64,000 nucleotides of DNA from JACCXG01 sp963834305 (GTDB lineage: Bacteria; Acidobacteriota; Vicinamibacteria; Vicinamibacterales; 2-12-FULL-66-21): the NCBI GenBank assembly GCA_963834305.1, contig CAWIAX010000002.1, positions 434,001 to 498,000 on the forward strand. Reading direction: 5' to 3'. Numbering within the stretch: the stretch's first letter is position 1; every line of letters starts with the position of its first letter. Both the position numbers and the translations under genes were made by a program. Of the stretch, positions 8,503 through 17,291 are shown piece after piece. The notes beneath the pieces are model-generated. The model was not told the origin of the DNA and did not search any database. It worked only from the letters and a program-made list of their open reading frames with translations.

Positions 8503-8958
8503 ATGGGCAGTGTGAACAAAGTCATCCTCGTGGGCAACCTGGGTCGCGATGCCGAATTGCGCTACACCCCCGGGGGGTCGCCGGTCGCCACGATCAACCT
8601 CGCGACGACCGAAGTCTGGAACGACAAGTCCGGGCAGCGGCAGGAGAAGACCGAATGGCATCGCGTGGTGCTCTGGGGCAAAACGGCGGAGTCGCTGAAT
8701 GAGTACCTCACGAAGGGCAAGCAGATCTACGTCGAAGGGCGGCTGCAGACACGGCAGTGGGACGACAAAGACGGTAACAAGCGCTACACCACCGAAATCC
8801 GCGGCGACCGCATCGTCTTGTTGGGCGGGGGCGGCGGCGGCGGGATGGGCGGCGGCGGCGGACGCCAGCAGCCCCGCAGCAGCGGCGGCGGCGGTGGTCA
8901 GGACGAGCCGATGCTCGAGCCCGGCTCCGAGCTCACGGACGACGATATCCCGTTCTAG
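8503..8958 (+). CDS. ssb: Single-stranded DNA-binding protein
   Basis: Coats ssDNA during replication and repair. 151 residues: an OB fold (about 1-108) with the typical start SVNKVILVGNLGRDAELRYT and the WHRVVLWGKTAE and IYVEGRLQTRQW blocks. A glycine-rich linker follows (about 108-130), then the acidic tip TDDDIPF that recruits partner proteins. It is separate from the PTS genes, with its own candidate promoter, and converges on cpoB. Confidence 0.96.
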   Translation: MGSVNKVILVGNLGRDAELRYTPGGSPVATINLATTEVWNDKSGQRQEKTEWHRVVLWGKTAESLNEYLTKGKQIYVEGRLQTRQWDDKDGNKRYTTEIRGDRIVLLGGGGGGGMGGGGGRQQPRSSGGGGGQDEPMLEPGSELTDDDIPF

Positions 8959-8978
8959 GGCAGGGAGGGAGAACCGCG

Positions 8979-9000
8979 GCTTCCGCCTGCGGGCGGAAGC
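8979..9000. terminator. Hairpin between convergent ssb and cpoB
   Basis: Perfect 9-bp stem GCTTCCGCC/GGCGGAAGC with a TGCG loop, just after the ssb stop and 40 bases from the cpoB stop. There is no T tract on either side, so it is at best a weak or Rho-assisted terminator. Confidence 0.4.
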
Positions 9001-9039
9001 TCCGGTTCGACCGCTTCTAACGGAAGGCGGAAGGGAAGG

Positions 9040-9897
9040 CTACTGCCGGCTGAGGCGGTCGAGCGTCTGCTTCGCCAGCACCGCTTCGTTCGACGCCGGG
9101 AAGGTCTGCAGGATGGTCTCGAAGGCCTTTTTGGCAAGGTCCGGCTGCTTGAGCGCGATGTAGCTCAAGCCCATCTTGTAGTGCGCCTGCGGCACGGTCT
9201 CGGTGCCGGCGTAGTCGGAGATGACCCGCTGGTAGGCGGCTACCGCCTCCTTGAATTCCCCGGCGTTGTACCGAGCGTTCCCGATATTCAGCTGCGCATC
9301 GTCCGCATTGATGTGGCGGGGGAAGGCGCGGAGGAACGTTTCGAAGCCGTCGATGGCGATGCCGTAGTGGCCGGCAGTGTAGTCGGAGTAGGCCGAGTCG
9401 TAGGCGCGCTGCGGCGACATCCCGGCCGGGAGCGCGACGACCGGGGTCCCCGCCGGCGCCCCCTCGGGCCCGGGCACGCCACCAGCCGACGGGTCCGCGG
9501 CAGGGTCGGCGCCAGGGGTGAGAGCGGCTGACGGCTGGGGCTGCGCGGCAATCGCCTGGCGAATCGATTCGAGCTCCTGCGCAATCGACGACAGCCGGAC
9601 GTTGGTGTCGTCAGCGCGCTCGCGGAGCACGCGGACGTTCTCCGTCATGTTTTCAATCAGCAGCCGCTGGTCGGCCATCGCCTTGCGGCTGGTGGCAGCC
9701 TCCTGGTCGAGCCGGCCAGTCACCGCCTTCACGCCGTCGGCCAGCGCCGCGATCATCTGCTGGAGCTGCTGCTGCTGGAGCTGCATCATCCGCAGCTCGG
9801 CCATCAACTGCTGCTGCTCCTTGTTCGCGGCAAAACCGGCATCCGGGCTCAGCAGCAGCGTTGCCGCCACCACCATCGATGCGCCGAACCGTCGCAT
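9040..9897 (-). CDS. cpoB: Tol-Pal system protein CpoB (YbgF)
   Basis: Periplasmic protein that links Tol-Pal outer-membrane constriction to septal peptidoglycan synthesis. 285 residues from ATG 9897, which has AGGAG eight bases upstream. It has a signal peptide (MRRFGASMVVAATLLLSPDA), a glutamine-rich coiled coil (about 24-115), a Pro/Ala linker, then TPR repeats at the C-terminus (QRAYDSAYSDYTAGHYGIAI onwards). Last gene of the tolQRAB-pal-cpoB operon. Confidence 0.92.
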   Translation of the reverse strand: MRRFGASMVVAATLLLSPDAGFAANKEQQQLMAELRMMQLQQQQLQQMIAALADGVKAVTGRLDQEAATSRKAMADQRLLIENMTENVRVLRERADDTNVRLSSIAQELESIRQAIAAQPQPSAALTPGADPAADPSAGGVPGPEGAPAGTPVVALPAGMSPQRAYDSAYSDYTAGHYGIAIDGFETFLRAFPRHINADDAQLNIGNARYNAGEFKEAVAAYQRVISDYAGTETVPQAHYKMGLSYIALKQPDLAKKAFETILQTFPASNEAVLAKQTLDRLSRQ

Positions 9898-9970
9898 AGC
9901 TCTGTCTCCTGTCTGAAAACCCACCCGGGCCGCTCCTGCCGCACGCGGACGACGGTAAGGCGTTCGCGGC

Positions 9971-10549
9971 TTATTTGCTGGTAAGCACGAACTGCGCCCG
10001 CCGGTTCTTCTCCCAGGCCGCCTCGTCGTGGCCCGGATCGAACGGGAACTCCTTCCCGTAGCTTACCGTCCGCAGCCGGTCGCCGGAAATGCCGAGCGAC
10101 ACCAGGTAGGTCCGGGCCGACATGGCGCGGCGCTCGCCCAGCGCCAGGTTGTACTCCGCCGTGCCGCGCTCGTCGGAATGCCCCTCGATGGTAATGACCC
10201 AGGTGGGATAGCGCTTGAGGATCTCCGCGTTGGCGTTCAGTGCCTGCTGCGAGGTGGCATCGACTTCGGAACTGTCGAAGGCGAAGAAGACCGGCTGGAA
10301 CGGCGAGTTCTTGTTGATGTCGCCAATGTCGCGGCTCGAGATCGGATCTTCGGCCACCGGCTCGGGCGGCACCGGGCGCGGCTCGGCGACCGGCTCTGGC
10401 GGCGCCGGCGGACGCGTGCTGTCGGGCCCCATCGTCCCGGGCGGCGGGGGAGTGGGCCGGGCGATCGGCGGCTGCCGTTTCGCGCACGCACCGGCCAGCG
10501 CCAGCACCAGCACCAGGGTGATCAGGAAGGGTCGTCTCGTCATCGTCAT
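9971..10549 (-). CDS. pal: Peptidoglycan-associated lipoprotein Pal
   Basis: Outer-membrane lipoprotein that binds peptidoglycan and TolB. 192 residues. The signal peptide ends in the lipobox LAGAC with the acylated Cys22. A proline-rich tether (about 26-70) precedes the OmpA-like domain. The core motif GHSDERGTAEYNLALGERRA and the C-terminal EKNRRAQFVL are the diagnostic Pal/OmpA features. It sits between tolB and cpoB in the canonical order. A second Met at residue 3 is an equally possible start. Confidence 0.96.
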   Translation of the reverse strand: MTMTRRPFLITLVLVLALAGACAKRQPPIARPTPPPPGTMGPDSTRPPAPPEPVAEPRPVPPEPVAEDPISSRDIGDINKNSPFQPVFFAFDSSEVDATSQQALNANAEILKRYPTWVITIEGHSDERGTAEYNLALGERRAMSARTYLVSLGISGDRLRTVSYGKEFPFDPGHDEAAWEKNRRAQFVLTSK

Positions 10550-10603
10550 GTCAGCTCATATCTCTCCATGCGGGCTCTCCATGCGGGGCGCGCGCTACCG
10601 GGT

Positions 10604-12010
10604 TCAGCGCGACCAGTTCGGGAAGCGGTTCGTGCCGCTCCGGGTGATCTGGCGGAGGCCGGACCCGTCGCGGTGAATGGTGAAAATCTGTTCCTTGCCG
10701 GCCCGGCTCGAGGCGAACGCGACGTGGCGGCCGTTCGGCGAGAACGCCGGGCTCTCGTTGTTGCCGATGCTGTCGGTCAACGCGCGGGTGCTTCGGGTAG
10801 CAAAATCGAAGATCTTGATGATGTTGCCGCCGCCCGATCGCGACGAGTAGGCAATCTCGTTGAGCGGCGCCGGCGACCACGTCGGACGATCGCTGTGCGA
10901 GTCGCGGGTGATCTGCTGCAGGCCAGTCCCGTCGGCGTTGACGATGTAGATCTGCGGGCTGCCGGTCCGATCCGACGTGAACGCGATCTGCGCGCCGGTG
11001 GGGGCCCAGGTCGGCGTGACGTCGATCATCGGGTGGCTGGTCAGCCGCCGTACGCCGCTGCCGTCGGCGTTCATCACGTAGATCTCGGCGTTGCCTTCGC
11101 GCGTCGAGGTGAAAGCGATCTTCGTGCCGTCCGGCGACCAGGCGGGCAGGAAGTTCTGCTTCTCGGGCGTCCCCTTCGCGGGGTTCTGGATCGGCTGGCC
11201 GGTGTAAGGGAAGAGCACGTAGATGTCCTGGTAGCCCGTGCGCCACGACGAGAACGCAATCGACCGCCCGTCGGGCGACCAGACCGGCGAGATATCCATC
11301 GCCCGCGACATCGTCACCCGCGTCTGGCGCGCGCCGTCGTAGTCGGCGATGTAGAGGTTGGAGATGCCGCGGTCGGCCACCGGGCCCCGAATGCGCTCGC
11401 CGTCGCGGTCGGAGGTGAACGCAATCTTGGTGCGCGCAATGCCGTCGAGCCCGCGCTGCGCCTTGTGCACTTCGTCGGCAATGGTGTGGGCGTACTGGCG
11501 GCTGTCGGCCACCTGGACCGTGCGCGCCGAGCCGCTGTACTCCTTGGCCATCAACGAGGCGCCGGTGTTGACATTGAGCAGGCGGAACTGCACCGTCACG
11601 CCGCCCGAGGTCTTCGCCACGCTGCCCACGATCACCCCGTCCGCGCCGAGCTCCTTCCAGCGGTCGAGCGGCACCTGATCGAGCGCCGCCGGCTGCGGGA
11701 TGCTGCGGTAGGTGTCCTTCGGGATCATGTAGAACTCTTTCTCGAAGGCAATGTCGTCCCACAGCACCTCGCCGATGGTCTTGGCGGCCGCGAGAGCCTC
11801 GGCGTCCCCGCCGAGCGCAATGAACGGCGGAATGGCCAGCTTGGGTGGCAGACCGGCGGTTGCGCCGCTGATCCTCGTGACGATCTCGGTGGGCTGTTGC
11901 GCCGCCGGCGCGGTCTCGGGCGGGGCCGGCGGCTGCTGCCGGGCGGACGTCGTGAGCGCCACCGCCATGGCCAGGGCGCACGTGCTGAACAGAAGGCGTG
12001 GTGTATGCAT
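10604..12010 (-). CDS. tolB: Tol-Pal system beta propeller TolB
   Basis: Periplasmic partner of Pal and TolA. 468 residues. Start at ATG 12010, chosen because it begins a signal peptide (MHTPRLLFSTCALAMAVALT) and overlaps the tolA stop as TAATG. The N-terminal alpha/beta domain (KLAIPPFIALGG) is followed by a six-bladed propeller of repeats such as SPVWSPDGRSIAFSS, LPAWSPDGTKIAFTS and TPTWAPTGAQIAFTSDR. Open reading continues upstream of the start through tolA in another frame; that part is not TolB. Confidence 0.95.
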   Translation of the reverse strand: MHTPRLLFSTCALAMAVALTTSARQQPPAPPETAPAAQQPTEIVTRISGATAGLPPKLAIPPFIALGGDAEALAAAKTIGEVLWDDIAFEKEFYMIPKDTYRSIPQPAALDQVPLDRWKELGADGVIVGSVAKTSGGVTVQFRLLNVNTGASLMAKEYSGSARTVQVADSRQYAHTIADEVHKAQRGLDGIARTKIAFTSDRDGERIRGPVADRGISNLYIADYDGARQTRVTMSRAMDISPVWSPDGRSIAFSSWRTGYQDIYVLFPYTGQPIQNPAKGTPEKQNFLPAWSPDGTKIAFTSTREGNAEIYVMNADGSGVRRLTSHPMIDVTPTWAPTGAQIAFTSDRTGSPQIYIVNADGTGLQQITRDSHSDRPTWSPAPLNEIAYSSRSGGGNIIKIFDFATRSTRALTDSIGNNESPAFSPNGRHVAFASSRAGKEQIFTIHRDGSGLRQITRSGTNRFPNWSR

Positions 12011-12804
12011 TATCGCTTGAACTCGAACATCAGGTGAACGGTCAGGCTGCTGCCGGGATATTCGCGGGGCAGCGGCGGCAGTTGCGCCGTGTTGATGATG
12101 GCCCGCCGCGCCTCGATGTCGAGCAGGGCCTGGCCGCTCGATTTCTCGAGCTCGATCTGGGTCAGCACGCCGTCGCGGCGGATGGTGAACTTCACCACCG
12201 GCTGGCCGCTCGCGCCGAGATTGGGATTCCACCGCTGATAGATGCGCTGCCGCATCAGCGCCACGTACTCCGGACAACAGAAGTTCTGCGTGTCGAGCGT
12301 GACGCCGTCGCCGCCGCCCCCCTTGGACTGCGACGACAGCCCGCCAAACGGAATCGCGGCGCCGCCGGTCGCGACCTTCGCCGACCCCGTCTTGATCTCC
12401 GGCCCCGTCGTCGGCGCCTTGGTCTTCGACGCTTCGTCCGGCTTCTTGATCGGCTTCACCGGCGCCGGCGCCGGCTTGGCGACAGGCTCGGGCTCGACCA
12501 TCTCGGGCGCCTTGGCCGCCGGCGGCGCCTCCCTGACCTTCGGCGCCTCGGGCTTGGCGATGGCCTGGACCGCGCGGTCGGCAATGGAGGTCATGCCCCC
12601 GGTGTCCGCCCCGGTCGCCCCCGCCAGCGAAATGACCATCGCGTTCGACTCCGGCGCGCGCTTCGCCGTCCGCCAGTCCGCCGGCATCGCCACCAGGCCG
12701 GCAATCAGCCCCACGTGCACGACCAGCGAGATCGTCAGCATCCGGCTGAGGCCGTCGGCCGACTGCGCCCGATCGTGCAGCACCGCGCTGACCGCTTCCT
12801 GCAC
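12010..12804 (-). CDS. tolA: TolA/TonB-type energy transducer
   Basis: Inner-membrane anchored protein spanning the periplasm to couple TolQR proton flow to the outer membrane. 264 residues: one membrane helix (about 21-39), a Pro/Lys/Ala-rich periplasmic stretch (about 80-140), a glycine-rich hinge, and a C-terminal TonB-like domain (YQRWNPNLGASGQPVVKFTI ... RREYPGSSL-like end). Position between tolR and tolB argues for a TolA role, while the C-terminal domain is more TonB-like; the gene symbol rests on context. A CC pair in NFCCPEY before the TonB domain is conspicuous. Confidence 0.82.
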   Translation of the reverse strand: MQEAVSAVLHDRAQSADGLSRMLTISLVVHVGLIAGLVAMPADWRTAKRAPESNAMVISLAGATGADTGGMTSIADRAVQAIAKPEAPKVREAPPAAKAPEMVEPEPVAKPAPAPVKPIKKPDEASKTKAPTTGPEIKTGSAKVATGGAAIPFGGLSSQSKGGGGDGVTLDTQNFCCPEYVALMRQRIYQRWNPNLGASGQPVVKFTIRRDGVLTQIELEKSSGQALLDIEARRAIINTAQLPPLPREYPGSSLTVHLMFEFKR

Positions 12805-12806
12805 CG

Positions 12807-13268
12807 CTATCTGCCTTCCCTGGGCCTCGACGACAGCCCGATCTTCTCGACCCCCGCACGCTTCAGCTCGTCGAACACGGTGAAGATGTCCTGCGCGGTG
12901 ACCGCCGCGTCCATCCGGATGAACAGCGACTTGTCGTCGCGCGTCAGCAGCGCCTGGCGCACGCGCTCGTGCAGCACCTCGAGCCGCACCTGCTCGTCGC
13001 CAATCTGCACGAAGCGGCGCTGCGCGAAGTCCCCCGGGATCGTCACGTAGAGCGGCTGGCTGTTGAGCGGATCGGCACGGCGCGCCTGCGGCAGGTTGAC
13101 GGCCAGCCCCTGCTGCATCATCGGCGCGGTCACCATGAAGATCACCAGCAGCACCAGCATCACGTCCACGAGCGGGACGACGTTGATTTCGGAGAGGGAG
13201 GAGGAGACGCGGTAGCCGCGCCCGCGGCGCCCGTTGCCGGCTCCCCCCGTCTGATGCACCTTCGGCAT
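12807..13268 (-). CDS. tolR: ExbD/TolR proton-channel subunit
   Basis: Forms the proton-driven motor with TolQ. 153 residues: one membrane helix at about 31-51 containing the essential proton-carrying Asp35 (VPLVDVMLVLLVIF), then a periplasmic domain ending in KRAGVEKIGLSS. Four bases separate it from tolQ and two from tolA, so it is tightly coupled. Confidence 0.94.
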   Translation of the reverse strand: MPKVHQTGGAGNGRRGRGYRVSSSLSEINVVPLVDVMLVLLVIFMVTAPMMQQGLAVNLPQARRADPLNSQPLYVTIPGDFAQRRFVQIGDEQVRLEVLHERVRQALLTRDDKSLFIRMDAAVTAQDIFTVFDELKRAGVEKIGLSSRPREGR

Positions 13269-13272
13269 GCGA

Positions 13273-14061
13273 TTACGTGAAGTTCCTCTCCGAGATGTTC
13301 AGGAACTCCAGCGAGAAATCGTCCATCTCGGACGCGAACTTCTTCACCTTGTGGGTGAAGTGATTGTAGAAATAGACGGCCGGAATCGCCGCGAACAGCC
13401 CCGCGGCGGTCGCCACGAGCGCCTCGGCGATGCCCGGCGCGACGACGGAGAGGCCGGCGTTGCCGGCGCCGGCGATGTCCTGGAACGACGTCATGATGCC
13501 CCACACGGTGCCGAACAGTCCGATGAACGGCGTGATGCTCGCCGTCGTGGCGAGAAACATCACCCGGTGCTCGAGTTTGTTCATCTCGACCGTCGTCGCG
13601 CGCAGGAGTGCCCGGTCGACCGCGTCGAGGCTCTTCAATGTAGGACGTCCAGCGGGCGTTCCCGGCTTGGCGGCGTCCGCCCCCTTGTCGCTGCGCAGCT
13701 GCGTGTTGAGCTCAGCGTAGCCGGACTGGAACAGCCCAACGAGCGGACTGGCGGAGAGGGTCGGGCAGACCGCCTGCACTTCCGAGAACTTGTTGCTCTT
13801 CCTGAACACGCCGAGGAAGGTGGCCGACTGCTCTTCGGCGCGCCGGTAAACCCAGACCTTGTAGAGGATGATCGCCCAGGAGACGGCGGAGAAGATCAGC
13901 AGGATCAGCAGAACGGCTTTGGCAAGCCAGCTGGCGTCGGCGATGAGCGCAACGATGTCGGAACTTCTGGCGACTTCGCCGGACCCAGCCTCCGGCTGCG
14001 CGCCCTGCGCGAAACGCGCGAGCGCCAAGAGAGGCGTCAGCAAACAGCCCTCCAACGACAC
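13273..14061 (-). CDS. tolQ: ExbB/TolQ proton-channel subunit
   Basis: Inner-membrane motor subunit with three helices: SWLAKAVLLILLIFSAVSWA, then the conserved pair around ASITPFIGLFGTVWGIMTSF and ALVATAAGLFAAIPAVYFYN. I favour the GTG at 14061 (262 residues) because the codons further upstream to ATG 14148 have poor G/C at third positions, and because the remaining gap to recN then has room for divergent promoters. The upstream ATG would give 291 residues. First gene of the tol operon. Confidence 0.88.
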   Translation of the reverse strand: MSLEGCLLTPLLALARFAQGAQPEAGSGEVARSSDIVALIADASWLAKAVLLILLIFSAVSWAIILYKVWVYRRAEEQSATFLGVFRKSNKFSEVQAVCPTLSASPLVGLFQSGYAELNTQLRSDKGADAAKPGTPAGRPTLKSLDAVDRALLRATTVEMNKLEHRVMFLATTASITPFIGLFGTVWGIMTSFQDIAGAGNAGLSVVAPGIAEALVATAAGLFAAIPAVYFYNHFTHKVKKFASEMDDFSLEFLNISERNFT

Positions 14062-14064
14062 GGA

Positions 14065-14077
14065 TACAGTTACTGTA
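14065..14077. promoter_or_regulatory. 13-bp perfect palindrome upstream of tolQ and recN
   Basis: TACAGT-T-ACTGTA lies three bases upstream of the preferred tolQ start and 97 bases upstream of recN. An operator is possible. recN is an SOS gene in many bacteria, but the site does not match a LexA box I can name. Prediction only. Confidence 0.35.
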
Positions 14078-14173
14078 CACACCCGCGCCGCTGGGACAGC
14101 GCCGAGTTCCGGGAGAGCGTAGCATGCGGCATATACGCTGTCAAACATCTGATAAGATGGCACTTCGGGCCAG

Positions 14174-15829
14174 ATGCTCCGATTCCTCTCCATCCGAAAC
14201 CTCGCCGTCATCGACCGCCTCGAGCTCGAGTTCGAGCCGGGGCTGAACGTCCTGACGGGGGAGACCGGGGCGGGGAAGTCCATCATGGTCGGGGCCGTCG
14301 GCCTCCTGGTGGGCGGCCGGGCATCGGCCGATCTGGTCCGGACGGGAGAGGATCTGGCGGCGGTGGAGGCGGTCTTCGAGGATGCCGCCGGCGAGGAGCT
14401 GATCGTGCGCCGCGAGGTCTCGGCGCAGACCGGCCGCAGCCGCGCCTTCCTCAACGGCGCCCTCGCGTCTTCCTCCGTGCTGCGGGAAACGGCGTCGCGG
14501 CTGGTCGATCTGCACGGCCAGCACGAACACCAGCTGCTGCTCGACCCGGCCGCGCACCTCGATCTGCTGGATGCCTTCGCGGAGTTGCATCCGCAACGAG
14601 CGCGCGTGGCAGCCGCCTTCACCGTGTGGCAGCGGCTGCGCGGCGAGCGGGACCGCCTCGCCACGAGCGACAGGGACACGGCACGCGCGGGCCGAGTTCC
14701 TGCAATTCCAGCTGGACGAGATCCGCCGCGTCGCGCCGCAGCCGTCCGAAGACGAGGAGCTGGCGGCCACCCGTCTGGTGCTCGGCAACGCCGACCGCCT
14801 GCAGCGGCTGTGCGAAGACGCCTACACCTTCCTCTACGAGGGGGACAACGCCGCGCTCGCCACGCTCGCCACGGTCTGGAAGAAGCTGGCCGACCTCTCC
14901 GCGATCGATGCCCAGTTCCAGCCGTACCTGGCCGCGCGCGACACGGTGAAGCCGCAGCTCGAGGACCTGGCGCACTTCCTGCGCTCGTACGCCGCGGCGA
15001 TCGACACGTCGCCGGCCCGCCTGCAGGAGGTCGAGGATCGCCTGGCAACGCTGGAACGTCTGAAGAAGAAGCACGGCCCCACGCTCGCCGACGTCATCCG
15101 GACGGGGGAAGAGCTGCAGCGGGAGCTGGACGGGATTGACCACGCCGGGGAACGCGCCGCCGCGATCGAACTGGAGCTGACCACCGCCGTGGCGGCCTAC
15201 ACTCGCGAAGCTCAGGCGCTCGCGTCCGCCCGGCGCGCCGCCGCGGCGCAGTTCAGCACCCGCCTCGAACGGTCCCTCGCCGACCTGGCCATGAGCCGGA
15301 CACGCTGCGAGGTCCGGTTCGCGCCGGACAGGGGAGAGGCCGGCTGGTCGGAACGGGGCAGCGACGAGGCGGAGTTCTACATCTCGCCCAACCCGGGCGA
15401 GGATTTGCGGCCGCTGGCCAGGATCGCCTCTGGCGGCGAGCTGTCGCGGGTCATGCTGGCGCTCAAGACGCTGGCGTCAACGGACGAGCCCGGCAAAACG
15501 CTCATCTTCGACGAGGTAGATGCCGGCATCGGCGGCACGGTCGCCGACATCGTCGGATCGAGGCTGAGGATGCTCGGCGGGCATTTCCAGGTGCTGTGCA
15601 TCACCCACCTGCCGCAGATTGCCGCCTACGGCACGACCCACTACGGGATCGCCAAGACGATCAAGGGCGGCCGGACGGTGACCGAGGTGTCGCGGCTGGC
15701 CCCCCGGGAGCGGGAAGAGGAGCTCGCGCGCATGATTGCCGGGGCGGAGGTATCGGCGTCGGTCCGCGCCAGCGCGCGGGAAATGCTGAAGAAAAAGGGC
15801 GGGGGGGTGGGGAAAGGGCTAAGGGCTGA
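14174..15829 (+). CDS. recN: DNA repair protein RecN, frameshifted
   Basis: SMC-like ATPase for double-strand break repair. The start MLRFLSIRNLAVIDRLELEF and Walker A GETGAGKS (29-36) are in the first frame. From about 14690 the family sequence continues one base later (EFLQFQLDEIRR onward); the extra G is in the GGG at 14689-14691. The second frame carries the coiled coil, the ABC signature LARIASGGELSRVMLALK, Walker B TLIFDEVDAGIGG and CITHLPQIAAY. The second frame has no stop and runs into miaB; the TGA at 15827-15829, one base off frame, follows a G7 run at 15801-15807 and is probably the natural stop. Repaired, the protein is full length. Confidence 0.88.
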
Positions 15830-15870
15830 AGGGCGCAAGGGCGAAGGGCAAAAGGGCGAAGAGGCGAAAG
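15801..15870. repeat. Purine-rich AAGGGC heptad-like repeat after recN
   Basis: A G7 run is followed by about seven degenerate copies of AAGGGC with a period of seven to eight (15814-15862) and a lysine-coding AAAGCG stretch up to miaB. It is low-complexity intergenic sequence that happens to be open in the frame joining recN to miaB. Confidence 0.7.
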
Positions 15871-15905
15871 CGAAACAAAAACGAAAGGCGAAAGCGAAAG
15901 TCCCC

Positions 15906-17267
15906 ATGGCCAGGAAATACCTGATCGAAACCTACGGCTGCCAGATGAACGTGCACGACTCCGAGCGGATGGCGGGGCTGCTCGAACAGGCAGGCTACGA
16001 GGCGACGGCCGACGATCTCGATGCCGATGTCGTGCTGATCAACACCTGCAGCGTGCGCGAGAAGGCGGAGGAGAAGCTGTTCACGCGCCTGGGCGAGTTC
16101 CGGCAGATGGAGCTCGAAACGGGCCATCGGCCGGTGGTCGCCGTTGCCGGCTGCGTGGCGCAGCAGGAAGGTACGCAGATTCTGCGACGCGCCAAGGGGG
16201 TGGACGTCATTATCGGTACGCAGAATCTCAAACGGCTGCCGATGCTCGTCGCCCAGGCTGTCGAGTCACCGGGACGACGGGCGCCGGTGGTGGATATCGA
16301 TCCGATCGGCGACGTGTCGTTTCCGTTGGGGATTGCGCGGCGGAACGATCCCGCCAAGGCCTACATCACGATCATCGAGGGCTGCAACGAGTTCTGCTCG
16401 TTCTGCGTGGTGCCGTATACGCGCGGCCACGAGCGGATGCGTCCCGTTGCGGACATCCTGGCGGAAGCGCGGCACGCGGCGGACACCGGGGCGCGGGAAG
16501 TCCAGCTGCTCGGGCAGATCGTGAATCATTACCAGGCGCCGGACGACCCGTCGTGCGACTTCGCGGCGCTCCTCGAGCGGGTCAGCGAGGTCGCCGGCAT
16601 CTCGCGCATCCGCTTTGCCAGCCCGCATCCCCGCCACGTCACGCCGCGGCTCATCGAGGCCATCCGGACGCTTCCCAAGGTCTGCCGCCATCTGCACCTG
16701 CCGGTGCAGTCGGGCTCGACCCGGATGCTGGCGGCGATGCGGCGCCGGCACACGCGCGACGAATACCTCGAGCTGGTGGCCCGGCTCCGCGACGCCATCC
16801 CGTCGCTGGCGCTGTCGACCGATATGATCGTCGGGTTCCCTGGAGAATCCGAGGCGGACTTCGAGGACACGCTGTCGCTGACCGCCGCCGTTCGTTACCA
16901 CAGCATGTTCTCGTTCAAGTACTCGCCGCGTCCGAACACCCTCGCCCTCAAGCGGCTGCCGGACGATGTCGGGGAGGCGGAGAAGACGCGGCGGATCATG
17001 GCGCTGCAGGCGTTGCAGGGGAGCATCCAGGGGGAGATCTACGCCAGCGCGGTCGGGCGGACCGAGGAGGTGCTGGTGGACTCGCGGAGCCGGCGCCGGG
17101 ACTGGGAGCTGTCGGGCCGCACGGGCGGCAACACCGTGGTGAACTTCGCGGGGACGCCGGACTGGATCGGGCAGATCGTGCCGGTCACGATCACCGCGGC
17201 GAATCCGAACAGCCTCAAGGGCGAGGTGCCGGGCGGCGTGCTTGACACGGCCGGCCGGGCTTCCTAG
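15906..17267 (+). CDS. miaB: tRNA-2-methylthio-N6-isopentenyladenosine37 synthase MiaB
   Basis: Radical-SAM methylthiotransferase acting on i6A37 of tRNA. 453 residues. N-terminal UPF0004 domain with cluster cysteines Cys12, Cys48 and Cys83; radical-SAM motif CNEFCSFC with Cys160, Cys164 and Cys167; C-terminal TRAM domain (about 375-440). The start MARKYLIETYGCQMNVHDSE is the family N-terminus. The frame is open upstream through repeat DNA into recN, which I treat as accidental or an indel, not as a fusion. Confidence 0.94.
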   Translation: MARKYLIETYGCQMNVHDSERMAGLLEQAGYEATADDLDADVVLINTCSVREKAEEKLFTRLGEFRQMELETGHRPVVAVAGCVAQQEGTQILRRAKGVDVIIGTQNLKRLPMLVAQAVESPGRRAPVVDIDPIGDVSFPLGIARRNDPAKAYITIIEGCNEFCSFCVVPYTRGHERMRPVADILAEARHAADTGAREVQLLGQIVNHYQAPDDPSCDFAALLERVSEVAGISRIRFASPHPRHVTPRLIEAIRTLPKVCRHLHLPVQSGSTRMLAAMRRRHTRDEYLELVARLRDAIPSLALSTDMIVGFPGESEADFEDTLSLTAAVRYHSMFSFKYSPRPNTLALKRLPDDVGEAEKTRRIMALQALQGSIQGEIYASAVGRTEEVLVDSRSRRRDWELSGRTGGNTVVNFAGTPDWIGQIVPVTITAANPNSLKGEVPGGVLDTAGRAS

Positions 17268-17270
17268 CTT
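17242..17270 (+). promoter_or_regulatory. Candidate sigma-70 promoter for the BFN-parAB genes
   Basis: TTGACA (17242-17247), a 17-base spacer, TAGCTT (17265-17270), overlapping the end of miaB; the next ATG is at 17292. The -35 is perfect, the -10 weak. Confidence 0.45.
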
Positions 17271-17291
17271 GTTACGCATCAGCGGGGGCCA

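Noticed and set aside
10604..12859. A single 751-residue TolB with a long N-terminal extension
   Set aside because: The first 283 codons are the shadow of tolA; a clear signal peptide begins at 12010.
13273..15048. A 591-residue TolQ reaching into recN
   Set aside because: The sequence upstream of 14148 is antisense to recN and Arg/Ser-rich; normal ExbB/TolQ length is reached from 14061 or 14148.
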